A DNA stretch of 64,000 nt from Aquihabitans sp. G128. GTDB lineage: Bacteria; Actinomycetota; Acidimicrobiia; Acidimicrobiales; Iamiaceae. The notes below the pieces were generated by a model. That model was not told where the DNA came from. It was given only the letters and a program-made list of their open reading frames with translations, and ran no database searches. Both the position numbers and the translations under genes were made by a program. Location of the stretch: NCBI RefSeq assembly GCF_019048865.1, contig NZ_CP077604.1, positions 2,914,001-2,978,000 of the forward strand, written 5' to 3'. Numbering within the stretch: position 1 is the stretch's first letter; each line of letters starts with the position of its first letter. Positions 1-8,632 of this stretch are shown piece after piece.

Positions 1-80
1 TCGCCTACCACGAGGTGCTCCACGTGGTGCAGGGCGAGGACGTCGTCGACACCTGGCCGGTGGACCTCCGGGGCTGGTAG
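1..80 (+). CDS. 3' end of an unidentified CDS
   Basis: An open frame enters from the left edge (codons in phase from base 3) and stops at TAG 78-80. Only about 25 residues are visible, ending in PVDLRGW. This is too little for a family assignment. The segment is included because it has coding character and the next gene starts downstream on the same strand. Confidence 0.5.
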   Translation, partial: AYHEVLHVVQGEDVVDTWPVDLRGW

Positions 81-194
81 CTCCCCGCAGCAGACGGCTC
101 GCAGCCCCGGCACCGCTGTCGTCCGTTCGGCTACCTTGCCGGGCGAGCACGGCGGCTCGCAGCGGATGGGCCCCGTCGATCGCGAGGGGACGAC

Positions 195-2529
195 ATGCGG
201 ACGAGGCGAGCAGCGGGCGTGCTGGTGGCCGGGGTGGCGGCGCTGGCGCTGGCCGCCTGCAACCCACCGGCCAGCAACGACACGGCGTGGAAGTCCGGTG
301 GGGTCGCCACCACCGCCGCACCCGCGGCGCCCCAGAAGGCCGAGGCCCTCGCGGTGGCGCCCGGACCCGACGGCTCGACCTACGTGGCGGTGGCCACCTC
401 GACGTACCCCACGCCGACGACGGAGCGCCGCGAGCTCACGCTGCGGAAGCTGGGCGCCTCGGGCTGGGACCTCGCCTTCGAGGCCGCCGGTCCCCTGCCC
501 GGCAGCCTGGGGACCGACGAAGCCATCACGATCCTGCCCGCCCCCGACGGCACGATCTACGTGAAGCAGCACTCGACCAGCATCAACTGGTTCCCGCAGC
601 TCCGGGTGTGGCACGTGCAGGCCGATGGCCACCTGGCGACCGGCTTCGGCGACGGCGGCCGCATCCAGAACACCGGGATCGACGTGAACACCACGTGGCC
701 CGCCACCGTCGACGCCAGCAGCCGGTTGCTCGTGGCCATCCCGAACGGCAGCGTCGTGCGCTACCTGCCCGACGGCAGCCCGGACCCGGCGTTCGCCAAC
801 CCGGGCGGCACCGACGTGCTGGCCAGCACCCCCTCGACCCTGGTCCGGGCCACCAACGACGTCCTGGCGACGGTGTCCGATGGCGGCGTGGTCGGCCCGA
901 GCTTCAGCGTGCCCGGCAGCGGCCCGGTGGTCGCCATGGCCCCGACACCGGCCGGCCAGGTCATCGTGCAGCGCGGCGCCACGCTCACCCGCCTCACCGC
1001 CGCCGGCGCCATCGACACCGGTTGGGGCACCGGGGGCTCGGTCACGCCGACCGCCGCCTTCCCTGCCGGTTCCCCGCAAGGTGCAGCGCCCGGGACCCGG
1101 GTCCAGGCCGACGGCGCCACGGTGCTGACGTGGGCCGCCACCGACGGCACCGGCGCCCTGGTCGCCAACCTCACCCGCCTGACCCCGGCGGGTGCACCGG
1201 ACGCTGCGTTCGGCACCGCTGGCGTGGTCCGGCTCGACCGCACCGCCAACGCCACCCCGGCCGGCTTCGGCCTCCAGGCCACCGGCAGCCTCGGCCGCTC
1301 GGGCACCGGCCTGGTGGCCGGCACCACCGCTCCTGACGGCACCGGCCGGATCACCCGCTTCGACGCCACCGGCCAGGTCATCACGTCCTTCGGCACGAGC
1401 GGGTCGCTGGCCCTCGACGCGCCCACCGTCGGCGCCATCGCCCCCTCCAGCGCGATCACGCTCGCCGACGGCCACGCCGTGGTGGCCATGCTCGTCACGG
1501 GACCCAAGCTGGTCCTGGCCAAGTTCGCGCCGAACGGCAACCGGGCCACCAGCTTCGGGGTGCAGGGCGTGACCGCCCCGGTGGCCGTCGACCCGCAGAC
1601 GCCGCCTCCGGTGCTCCGGGCCCTGCCCGACGGCAGGCTCCTCGTCGCCACCGGCACCTACTCGATCGCCCTGACCCGCTTCCTGGCCAACGGCCAGCTC
1701 GACACGTCGTGGGGCACCGGCGGCACCAAGACCGTCGACGCCGGGGGCGGCCCCGTCTTCGGCGTCCAGCGCTTCGCGGTGGCGCCCGACGGGTCCGTCG
1801 TGGTGGCGGGCCAGGTCGCGTCCGGCGGCCCGACGCTGTTGCGCATCTCCGCCGGCGGCGTGGTCGGCGAGCCGTCGCTCGTGCCCAGCGGCACGCCGCG
1901 GGCCAACCGGCTCGAGGCGCTGGCGCTCGACAGCAAGGGCCGACCGGTGGTGGTCACCACCTCTGGCAGCTACGGCGACGCCGACCTGGTGATGCGCATC
2001 AGCCGGCTCACCACCGCCCTCGCCCCGGACCCCACCTTCAACGGCGGCACCCCGCGCCAGATCGCCACCGGCCCCGTGTCGATCACCGACCTCGACATCG
2101 CCCCCGGCGACCGACCGGTGGTGCTGGTCCGCCCCTTCGGGAACCCGGCCACCTCCAGGGCCGTCCGCCTCACCGCCGCCGGCGCACCCGACGCCACGTT
2201 CGGCAGCGGCGGCACCGCCAGCCTGGCGGCCTCGCCCACCGCAGCGGCCGGCACCACGTTCAGCGCCGTCGCCCTGGCCGTCGATGCCCAGGGGGCGCGC
2301 CGTGGTCGTCGGGTCCCAACTCCGCAACGGCGCCGACGCCGCCGTGGTCCTGCGGCTCGGGGTCGACGGCAAGCCCGACAAGGGCTTCGACGGCGAGGGC
2401 TACCGCGGCTGGCCCGGCTCGGTCGCCACCAAGTGGACCGCGGTCGCCATCGGCCCCGACGGCAAGATCACCCTCTCCGGCCAGGCCGGTCCCCACGTCG
2501 CCGTCACCACCCGCCTCGCCGGCGGCTGA
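195..2529 (+). CDS. Secreted lipoprotein with delta-60/beta-propeller-like repeats (frame broken near base 2291)
   Basis: The start is ATG 195, preceded by a GAGGGG ribosome site. The N-terminus is a lipoprotein signal: Arg at 2-5, a hydrophobic stretch, then lipobox LAAC with Cys22. The rest (about 777 residues after correction) is a run of repeats of roughly 50-60 residues with patterns such as 'D..FG..G' and 'PDG..vva', as in delta-60 repeat/beta-propeller proteins of the cell surface. No catalytic motif is seen. The G run at 2291-2295 appears one base too long. Without the extra G the frame continues VDAQGRAVVVG and ends at TGA 2527-2529. As written, the frame runs on to about 2582 with an Arg-rich, non-natural tail. 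Function is unknown; surface binding is inferred. Confidence 0.75.
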
Positions 2530-2574
2530 CCGGCCGGACGCCCCCTCGGCGTGGGCAGATCTGGCGCATGGGGC

Positions 2575-2586
2575 TACCATGAGGGC
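2575..2586 (+). promoter_or_regulatory. Putative leaderless promoter (-10) of the toxin-antitoxin pair
   Basis: TACCAT at 2575-2580 fits the actinobacterial -10 consensus TANNNT. It ends 6 bases before the antitoxin ATG at 2587, so transcription would begin at or next to the start codon, giving a leaderless mRNA. No Shine-Dalgarno sequence lies in the 6-base gap. No convincing -35 box is seen. Confidence 0.4.
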
Positions 2587-2865
2587 ATGGATGTAGCCAC
2601 ATCGCAGGTCGAGGTCGGGGTGCGCGAGCTCAAGAACAACCTCAGCCGCTACCTCGAGCGCGTCCGGGAGGGTGAGGACCTCGTCATCACCGATCGCGGG
2701 CGGCCGGTGGCTCGCCTGTCGCCGATCGACGCCCCGACGGACCGCCTCGCGGCGCTCATCGATGCCGGCCTGGTCCGTCCGCCGGTCAACCCCGTGCGCC
2801 ACCGGGTGCGGCGGATCCGTGCCGCCGGACCGGTGAGCGATCTGGTGGCCGAGCAACGTCGGTGA
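2587..2865 (+). CDS. Type II toxin-antitoxin antitoxin, Phd/YefM family
   Basis: This 92-residue protein begins MDVATSQVEVGVRELKNN and continues with the Phd/YefM N-terminal pattern: V-x-E-L-K-N-N-L-S-x-Y-L, then 'VITDRGRPVARLSP' near residues 35-48. These antitoxins bind their own promoter as a dimer. Their Arg-rich C-terminus wraps the toxin; here that region carries Arg-rich 'RHRVRRIR'. ATG 2587 is preferred over an in-frame upstream start at 2551 because the family motif begins immediately after it and a -10 box sits just upstream. It overlaps the PIN toxin by 4 bases (GTGA), so the two are co-translated. The operon is probably repressed by the antitoxin/toxin complex. Confidence 0.85.
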   Translation: MDVATSQVEVGVRELKNNLSRYLERVREGEDLVITDRGRPVARLSPIDAPTDRLAALIDAGLVRPPVNPVRHRVRRIRAAGPVSDLVAEQRR

Positions 2866-3290
2866 TCACCTACGTCGACACCTCGACCCTCCTGAAGGTG
2901 CTCGTCGACGAGCCGGGGTCGGACGTGGCCGAGCAGGTCTGGGAGGCGTCGCCCACGTTGGCCTCGGTGGCGCTCGTCGTCGTCGAGGCCCGGGCGGCGC
3001 TCGCCCGGGCCCACCGGACCGGACGGCTCACCACGGCGCAGCACCGGCAGGCCAAGACCGGCATGGCTGGGCTCCTGGGCGACCTCACCCTCGTCGAGGT
3101 CTCCCCCACGGTGCTCGACCAGGCCGAGGACCTCGCCGAGCGAGACGCCCTGCGCGGCTCCGACGCCGTCCACCTCGCCGCCGCGCTCCTCGTGGGAGCC
3201 GAGGTGCTGAGCAGCGCAGATCGCGAGCTGTGCGACGCCGCCGCCCGCCACGGCCTCCACGTCGCCAACCCCCTCGACGGGCTCGCCTGA
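2862..3290 (+). CDS. vapC: PIN-domain ribonuclease toxin, VapC family
   Basis: A 142-residue single PIN domain, the usual size for VapC. The acidic metal-binding residues are all visible: Asp6 (YVDTS), Glu42 (VVEARAAL), Asp101 (GSDAVHLA) and Asp120 (SADRELC). Family members cleave RNA (often tRNA or rRNA) with Mg/Mn and arrest growth until bound by the antitoxin. The GTG start at 2862 overlaps the antitoxin stop, which fixes the start. Pairing with a Phd/YefM-type rather than a VapB-type antitoxin is common in actinobacteria. Confidence 0.88.
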   Translation: MITYVDTSTLLKVLVDEPGSDVAEQVWEASPTLASVALVVVEARAALARAHRTGRLTTAQHRQAKTGMAGLLGDLTLVEVSPTVLDQAEDLAERDALRGSDAVHLAAALLVGAEVLSSADRELCDAAARHGLHVANPLDGLA

Positions 3291-3358
3291 TCGCCACTTC
3301 GCCTTCGGGACGCTCGGAGGTCGGCTGCTACCGTGACCGGGTCCCGGCAACGGGGCAG

Positions 3359-3431
3359 GCCCCCATCGTCCAGTGGCCTAGGACGCCTGCCTTTCACGCA
3401 GGTAACACGGGTTCGAATCCCGTTGGGGGTG
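3359..3431 (+). tRNA. tRNA-Glu (anticodon TTC)
   Basis: A 73-nt cloverleaf. The acceptor stem is GCCCCCA (3359-3365) pairing with TGGGGGT (3424-3430), with one G-T pair. The anticodon loop CTTTCAC gives TTC, and the T arm is GGTTCGAATCC. The 3' CCA is not encoded. A lower-GC operon begins about 150 bases downstream, so this tRNA is a plausible integration site. Confidence 0.95.
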
Positions 3432-3586
3432 CTCCGGCCCAGGCAGTAGCTCGCCCGCAGGCACGCCAGGCCGATCCGCCAGCTTCTCGACCGATGCCAA
3501 CGCAACGTTGCGCTCACCACGTTGGACCGCCTTCGGCCGTCATCGTGGCAGCGGGACGCTCGCTCTCCGTCGCGATCATTCGTGAT

Positions 3587-4804
3587 CTACCGCCGCAGGG
3601 CCTCATCGGGGTCGATCGACGATGCACGGATTGCTGGGTAGAGACCTGCGATCAACCCGACCAGGCCACCGATGATGACCGCTGTGGGTAAGACAGACAC
3701 GTCCAAGGTCGGAGTCCACTGGCGGCCAAGTGCAACCGTCGTGACCACGATGACGCCTGCTGAACCTCCGACGATCCCGCCAAGGGTTCCGAGGAGAGAG
3801 CTCTCGGCGAGTACCTGGATAGCGCTCTGAGTCCGGGTGGCCCCCAGCGAGCGACGCAGGCCGAACTCAGGGACCCGCTCCATGACCGAGACCAGGGTGA
3901 TGTTGCCGATGCCGACGAGCCCGACGACGAGTGCGACCATGGCCAACACCACGAGCAGGGATGAGAGTTCGCCATCAATCGCCTGACGTAGGGCCTTGGG
4001 AGCTGGCGGTGTCGAGACTTGGACAGCTTCGGGGTTCGTTGGGCGAGCTGCAGCAGCTACCTGAGGGCCGACGACTTGGGTGGCTCCCGGTTTCGTCTCG
4101 ATGACGAGCCGAGCACCGGCGATGACGTCGGCACCCCACAGACCGGTGAGGGTGGTGGCAGGGATGACTGCCGCGCTGAGCAGGTCGGAGAAGCCGGCCG
4201 TTCGGTCGAGGATGCCGATGACGGTGAAAGGGGTGTCCCCGATGAAGATGGTCGGTTGGAGCCGCAGGGGTGGTGTTGCCATGCGGCGGGCGGCGGCGAC
4301 CCCAAGGATCACGACGCGATCCTTCCGTTGGAGGTGGCCCCCATCAAAGGCGCGTCCCTCGGCGATGTGGCCATGAACGGCAGCGAGCGTCTCCGGGGTG
4401 GCCCCGATGACCTGAGCGCCGTCACCCGCGGCCTCTTCGGCACGGAGGCTGGTCCGGACTGGGGTGCTGGCACCTGCAGCTGCGGTCAGCGAGCCAACCT
4501 TCGCCACCCCGTCGATGCTTGCCACGCGCTCGATGTCCGCGGCACCAAAGGGCTCGATCGCAGGTCCGTCGTTCCTCGTGCTCTCCGCGCTGACGACCCT
4601 GAGGTCGACGTCGTCGAAGGCTTGGGACACTTGGGCTGATGCGGTTTGGGTGATCCCCAGGACAGCGACGAGTGTGGCAACGCCGAGTGCTGTCCCAAGG
4701 GCGGTGAGTGCAGAACGACCTGGCCTGGCCAACACCGCAGCGAGGGCCTCGGCCATGAGCGCGTGGATCTTGGGGCGCTGTCGAGGCCCGCGACGTCGGT
4801 TCAC
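3587..4804 (-). CDS. ABC transporter permease, MacB/FtsX type
   Basis: A 405-residue inner-membrane subunit of an export-type ABC system. There is a first TM segment at about residues 30-50, then an extracytoplasmic MacB periplasmic-core-like domain (about 60-270), and three C-terminal TM segments forming the FtsX domain with 'PEFGLRRSLGAT'. Such permeases couple ATP hydrolysis to extrusion of peptides, antibiotics or lipoproteins across the envelope with an adaptor protein. The GTG start overlaps the ATPase stop by 4 bases. It is last in a five-gene minus-strand operon (8136 to 3587). Its GC is lower than that of the flanking genome. Confidence 0.88.
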   Translation of the reverse strand: MNRRRGPRQRPKIHALMAEALAAVLARPGRSALTALGTALGVATLVAVLGITQTASAQVSQAFDDVDLRVVSAESTRNDGPAIEPFGAADIERVASIDGVAKVGSLTAAAGASTPVRTSLRAEEAAGDGAQVIGATPETLAAVHGHIAEGRAFDGGHLQRKDRVVILGVAAARRMATPPLRLQPTIFIGDTPFTVIGILDRTAGFSDLLSAAVIPATTLTGLWGADVIAGARLVIETKPGATQVVGPQVAAAARPTNPEAVQVSTPPAPKALRQAIDGELSSLLVVLAMVALVVGLVGIGNITLVSVMERVPEFGLRRSLGATRTQSAIQVLAESSLLGTLGGIVGGSAGVIVVTTVALGRQWTPTLDVSVLPTAVIIGGLVGLIAGLYPAIRASSIDPDEALRR

Positions 4805-5478
4805 CCGGTGGGCTGCAGGACGCCGTCGGCGATCCTGAGAGTTCGGTCTGCGGCGGCGGCAACGAGAGGATCGTGGGTGATGACCACGACGGTCGTGCCG
4901 ACGGCGATCTGACGGGTGAGCAGGCTGAGCACTTCCGCGGCAGTGTGGGAGTCCAAGTCCCCAGTGGGCTCATCGCAGAGCAGCAGCGACGGTTCGCCGA
5001 TGAGTGCTCTCGCAATGACCCCGCGCTGTTGTTCTCCACCTGAGAGCTGAGTGGGGCTGAACTCGGCACGCTCGGCCAAGCCGACCGCATCGAGGGCTTC
5101 CTCGGCGAGGCTCAGACGGTCGCGAGTTCGGACACCTCGATAGAAGAGGCCCATGGCCACGTTCTCGACGAGCGTCCGTTCCGGGAGGAGGTGGAAGGCC
5201 TGGAAGACAAAGCCGATCTCCCGTGCACGCAGCCCGGTCCGGGCTCGCTCGGAGAGTTCGTTGGCTTCCCGACCTTTGAACCGCAGTGAGCCGCTCGTCT
5301 GGGTGCGGAGCAGTCCGATCACGCTGAGAAGCGACGTCTTCCCAGATCCGGACCGTCCCATGATCGCTACGTGCTCACCTTGTTCGATCGACAGATCGAC
5401 ATTGCGGATGGCATGGACCGGATGTGCGCCGCTGTAGGTCACGGAGAGATCGCTGAGTTGCAGCAGCGGCTCCCTCAT
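4801..5478 (-). CDS. ABC transporter ATP-binding protein, MacB/LolD-like
   Basis: A 225-residue ATPase with Walker A GRSGSGKT (41-48), signature LSGGEQQR (145-152), Walker [13 protein letters not shown] (165-176) and the switch His in 'VVITHD'. The Q-loop 'VFQAFHLL' and the 'PTGDLD' motif are typical of the LolD/MacB branch, which powers mechanotransmission rather than import. Four-base overlaps with the adaptor gene upstream and the permease downstream indicate translational coupling and a fixed 1:1 complex. Confidence 0.92.
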   Translation of the reverse strand: MREPLLQLSDLSVTYSGAHPVHAIRNVDLSIEQGEHVAIMGRSGSGKTSLLSVIGLLRTQTSGSLRFKGREANELSERARTGLRAREIGFVFQAFHLLPERTLVENVAMGLFYRGVRTRDRLSLAEEALDAVGLAERAEFSPTQLSGGEQQRGVIARALIGEPSLLLCDEPTGDLDSHTAAEVLSLLTRQIAVGTTVVVITHDPLVAAAADRTLRIADGVLQPTG

Positions 5479-6740
5479 CGCCCTATCACCACCTGGTCAC
5501 CGTCTGACAGGCGGCCCGTCGAGGCGAGGACCTCGATCATGCCGTCGAAGTCGCGTCCTGTCGTCACGGCAACCTTGCGCTCTCGGCTGTCACTTCCTCG
5601 CTGGACAACGATTGTGGAGCCATCGGCCTGCGCGATGAGGGCGGCGACCGGAACGGTCAACACGGGTTTCTCGGTCGAGAGGACCTCGATCTGTACGACG
5701 ACATCGACGCTCACCAGATCCGCGGGCACGGCCTCTGCGGGCATCACGGTGACCGAGTAGGTGCCTTCCTTCGACGGCTCCTGCGCGACGCTCTTGACCA
5801 ACCCGGCAACCGTCGAACCCCCTCGCCCGCCAAAGGTCGCCACCTGTCCAGCCTTCACCTGGCTCGCGAAGCCGGCGTCGAGCGCTCCCATGAAGACCAG
5901 CTCAGCTGAGCGGAGCACCATGACCTTGCCTTCAGCAACCGGCCGACCGAGACGAGCAGCGATCGTCTCGACCACCATCGGGAGGCGGGGAACGATGGAA
6001 ACCTCGGCCTTCGGGATCAGTGGCCCCGCCCTCTCCTGGAATGCGGTCTGCGCCTGCCGTGCCTGACGACGAGCCTCCACCGCTGATCGATGCGCGACGA
6101 CGTCGCCCGCATCGGCCGCGGCTTCGACCGCTGCCTGTGCTTCGACAACGGCCACACCGAGCTCCTCCAGGGATGGCCCGTCGGGCGTCACCTCGAGTGC
6201 TGTCGAGCCCGCCCGGGCGTACAGCTCTCGAACTGCCGCCTTCGTCGCATCGCCGTAGACGTCATCGGCCGGCTCTGCGAGTAGACCGAGTCGTACGAGT
6301 GCAGCCTCAAGTTGCGCAACGTCGGGGCCAGCATCGAGCGGTCGGATGTCCCGATATCCAGCCAATGCACCAACGAGCACGAGTAGCGGGCGACCGGTGA
6401 CCGAGAGCAGCCGCTGCCCCTCGGTGACCTCCACGCCGGGCTTGACCGGCAGATCCGTCACCACTGGGGTGGCGCCTTCGATGACCGGCACCGACTCGAC
6501 GGTGAACGACTCCACGGGTGACGACCGCATTCGTACGCTCACTCGCTGAGAAGTCCGAAGCTCCACCGCAGCGGTCAGAGCGGTCGGCTTGGGTGGTGCG
6601 GTGGCCGCAGCCCGGTCAGCGGGAGACTCGATGCTCCTCCCCGCCAACCATGCCCCAGTGGCCACGGCGACGATGAGCAACAGCACGACAGCGAGCCGAC
6701 CGCCGCGCGATCTCCATCGCCGTCTCGGCGACCCGGTCAC
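5475..6740 (-). CDS. Membrane-anchored efflux adaptor (HlyD/MacA-like) with peptidoglycan-binding domain
   Basis: A 421-residue protein with an N-terminal TM anchor (about 14-33). A lipoyl/barrel-like part follows, containing 'PVKPGVEVTEGQRLLSVTG' near 97-115. Next come a PG_binding_1-like segment ('DVAQLEAALVRLGLL' with 'DDVYGDATKAAV', about 140-175), an Ala-rich helical hairpin (about 185-245) and a C-terminal beta-barrel. Gram-positive MacA-like adaptors of this build link the transporter to the cell wall. Overlaps at both ends (ATGA 5475-5478; 6737-6740) place it in the same transcript as the ATPase and permease. Confidence 0.85.
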   Translation of the reverse strand: MTGSPRRRWRSRGGRLAVVLLLIVAVATGAWLAGRSIESPADRAAATAPPKPTALTAAVELRTSQRVSVRMRSSPVESFTVESVPVIEGATPVVTDLPVKPGVEVTEGQRLLSVTGRPLLVLVGALAGYRDIRPLDAGPDVAQLEAALVRLGLLAEPADDVYGDATKAAVRELYARAGSTALEVTPDGPSLEELGVAVVEAQAAVEAAADAGDVVAHRSAVEARRQARQAQTAFQERAGPLIPKAEVSIVPRLPMVVETIAARLGRPVAEGKVMVLRSAELVFMGALDAGFASQVKAGQVATFGGRGGSTVAGLVKSVAQEPSKEGTYSVTVMPAEAVPADLVSVDVVVQIEVLSTEKPVLTVPVAALIAQADGSTIVVQRGSDSRERKVAVTTGRDFDGMIEVLASTGRLSDGDQVVIGR

Positions 6741-7726
6741 CCTCCTCCACCGGTCCGCAGCGCGTCCTCGGCCTTTGCCAAGACGGCGTCACGGGAATCC
6801 ATCCAGGCGAGGATCGGCCCTTCAACCGAGGTCATCGCCTTCTGCTCCAACGGTCCTTGCACCTTCACGATCGTTTCGTTGAACTTGGCTGAACGGCGGC
6901 AAGTGGCATCGGTCGTGGCCATGTCAACCTCGACTTGAGACACTGTTCGCGCTTCTCCCATGGCCCCCTCCTTGCCAAACTTCGCAAGAGCATCGCCAAT
7001 TGCTTCACCGTTGCTGGCGTAGTGGTAGCCGTCCTCCGCCATGCATCTCGACCAGCGCTTCTCGGCCTTGGTCCACTCGTCGCTCTCCTCGAAGGCTGCC
7101 GTCGCCTGGCCCGTTGCCTCTTCAATTGCTGCACGGGCAGACGACCACTCGACGAATGCGTCGCCGCCGATCACCTCTCGACCCTGGGCTAGGCACCCAT
7201 CCTTCGGCACGCTGAACCCGCCGCCCTCGACCTCGACCTCTTGACGCTTCGTCCCCATGAAGGCCTTGTGGAACTCCGAGCGCTCGGCCGGTGGCAGTGC
7301 GTCCTCATACTTCTGGATCGGGCTCGCTGATGGATCCAGAGCCGATCCTCCAACGATGTCGCCATACCCCTCGGTCTTGGTGCGAGCCGGGTCCAGGTCG
7401 CCAGCCCCGAAGGGATTCGCGCCTCGTTCCACGGGCACCAGCGTTGGCTCGTAGTTGAAGCCGAGCTTGGCCATGCACTCCGCAGCCAACACGGTCGCGC
7501 CGTTCTCCAAGGTCGTAGCGTCGGCCCCTAGTTGCAGCAGAACAGCTGTCAGCGGGGGAATGTCCCCTCCGGCATCCGAGGAAAGCCAGTCGCGAGGCAG
7601 CTCCACGTCACTCGGTGGACCATCAAGCGACTGGCCTTGACCATCAGCGCTAGATCCGCAAGCAACCAGGCCTGCTGTAAGGCCCAGGGCGACGATCGTC
7701 GAAAGGGCCCCAGACCTCAGCCCCAT
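6737..7726 (-). CDS. Lipoprotein of unknown function, associated with the MacAB-like transporter
   Basis: A 329-residue protein with a clear lipoprotein signal (lipobox LVAC, Cys23). The mature part is largely helical and charged, with conserved-looking Cys residues in 'LAAECMAKLGFNY', 'DGCLAQGRE', 'WSRCMAEDGY' and 'TDATCRRSAKF'. Actinobacterial lipoproteins with this 'C-M-x-x-x-G-Y/F' pattern commonly sit beside MacAB-type genes, but their role is not known to me. It overlaps the secreted protein gene upstream by 10 bases and the adaptor gene by 4. An accessory or immunity role for the exporter is inferred. Confidence 0.7.
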   Translation of the reverse strand: MGLRSGALSTIVALGLTAGLVACGSSADGQGQSLDGPPSDVELPRDWLSSDAGGDIPPLTAVLLQLGADATTLENGATVLAAECMAKLGFNYEPTLVPVERGANPFGAGDLDPARTKTEGYGDIVGGSALDPSASPIQKYEDALPPAERSEFHKAFMGTKRQEVEVEGGGFSVPKDGCLAQGREVIGGDAFVEWSSARAAIEEATGQATAAFEESDEWTKAEKRWSRCMAEDGYHYASNGEAIGDALAKFGKEGAMGEARTVSQVEVDMATTDATCRRSAKFNETIVKVQGPLEQKAMTSVEGPILAWMDSRDAVLAKAEDALRTGGGG

Positions 7727-8136
7727 CGGTGAGCGGTCAGGTCGTCGTCGTAGGTAGCCGTGAGCGATGCCTTGTAGCCGCCCCGAGCGATGTAGAAGTT
7801 CGAGTTCGGCGATGCCCCGTAGTAGTTGACGTAGTGCCGGGTGCCGTAGGTGACGCCATCGTTGTCGATCGAGGACACACTGTCGTTCAGCCCGCAGTTG
7901 ATGAAGGCACAGCTATCGAAGCTGTTGTTGGTGTACGTGTCATCGTTACCGCTGTATCGAGCCCAGTACCCGTCGTAGTTGCCGTTCTGGAACAGGCAGA
8001 CATAGGTACTGATGCACCGTGACTCCAGCGCCGAGGCCGGACTCGCCGGGGCTGCGATAGCCACGCCAACAACGCCTGCCATGAGAACCGACGCTACGAG
8101 GGCGTTCCGTACTGAACCAAGCTGCCCAGACTTCAT
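7717..8136 (-). CDS. Small secreted peptidase-inhibitor I36/beta-gamma-crystallin-like protein
   Basis: A 139-residue exported protein. The start is ATG 8136, not the longer in-frame start at 8169, because AGGAG sits 6-7 bases upstream of 8136 and a signal peptide begins there. Residues 1-37 are a Sec signal ending ASPASA. The mature part is rich in Tyr, Asn, Asp and Cys, with 'CLFQNGNYDGYWARY' and 'NDSVSSIDNDG'. This is the pattern of peptidase inhibitor family I36 (Streptomyces metalloproteinase inhibitor-like, beta/gamma-crystallin fold). Such proteins are secreted and may bind proteases or calcium. It heads the operon with the lipoprotein and MacAB-like transporter, which suggests a shared job such as a secreted effector with its handling machinery (inference). 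Confidence 0.7.
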   Translation of the reverse strand: MKSGQLGSVRNALVASVLMAGVVGVAIAAPASPASALESRCISTYVCLFQNGNYDGYWARYSGNDDTYTNNSFDSCAFINCGLNDSVSSIDNDGVTYGTRHYVNYYGASPNSNFYIARGGYKASLTATYDDDLTAHRWG

Positions 8137-8198
8137 GATTTTCTCCTTGTAGGTATGGCGGCCTGGCAAAGAGACGGGGTGAACCCCCTCGCCGTTAC

Positions 8199-8465
8199 GT
8201 GAACTTTAGGCGAGCACCGGAAGGCACGCCAGTCATGTCGGATTTGTCTAATTCACGAGAGCTTGGCTCCGATTGTCAAGGCTATAACTCGACCAGCGGC
8301 GACTTCTACGGTGCGCTCGGCCAGTTCGTGTTCATCGTGAAGGGCGACGTGTGGATCGAACCGGCGAACGGTTCTGGCGTCGGGCCGATGCAGATCCGAT
8401 ACCGCAGCGGCTTCCGACGTCGACAACCTCAACTCGGCAGGCTCAACGCAGAAGCCGTTCCATGA
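8199..8465 (+). CDS. Doubtful small ORF or gene remnant
   Basis: An 88-codon frame (GTG 8199; an internal ATG at 8235 is also possible) with moderate codon quality. It has a hydrophobic patch 'ALGQFVFIVKGDVWIEP' and an Arg-rich end. There is no good ribosome site and I recognise no family. It fills the otherwise empty stretch between two minus-strand genes and shares the lower GC of the operon at 3.6-8.1 kb. It may be a decayed fragment or spurious. Confidence 0.2.
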   Translation: MNFRRAPEGTPVMSDLSNSRELGSDCQGYNSTSGDFYGALGQFVFIVKGDVWIEPANGSGVGPMQIRYRSGFRRRQPQLGRLNAEAVP

Positions 8466-8632
8466 TGCTGCCGCCGAACGGTGTTTAGAAAGAGCCCTGA
8501 TCAGGGGTGCTCCGATGCGGGGGCGCTCGCGGGTTTCGGAGCGAAACCAACTCGCCGACGACCCACCAGCGCCTCAGAAGCCCTCCGCCGAGGTCTGGAG
8601 AAGAGGTGACCCACCCGCCAGGCGCCTGGGCT
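8466..8632. other. Non-coding tail of the low-GC segment
   Basis: No gene is seen here. The stretch carries GGGGTGCTCCG at 8504-8514, an exact 11-base copy of the end of tRNA-Glu plus its 3' flank (3426-3436). This is a possible but weak right boundary for a mobile segment. Confidence 0.3.

Noticed and set aside
3432..8632. Prophage or integrative element with integrase
   Set aside because: No integrase, transposase or phage genes are found; only GC bias, tRNA proximity and an 11-base repeat support mobility.
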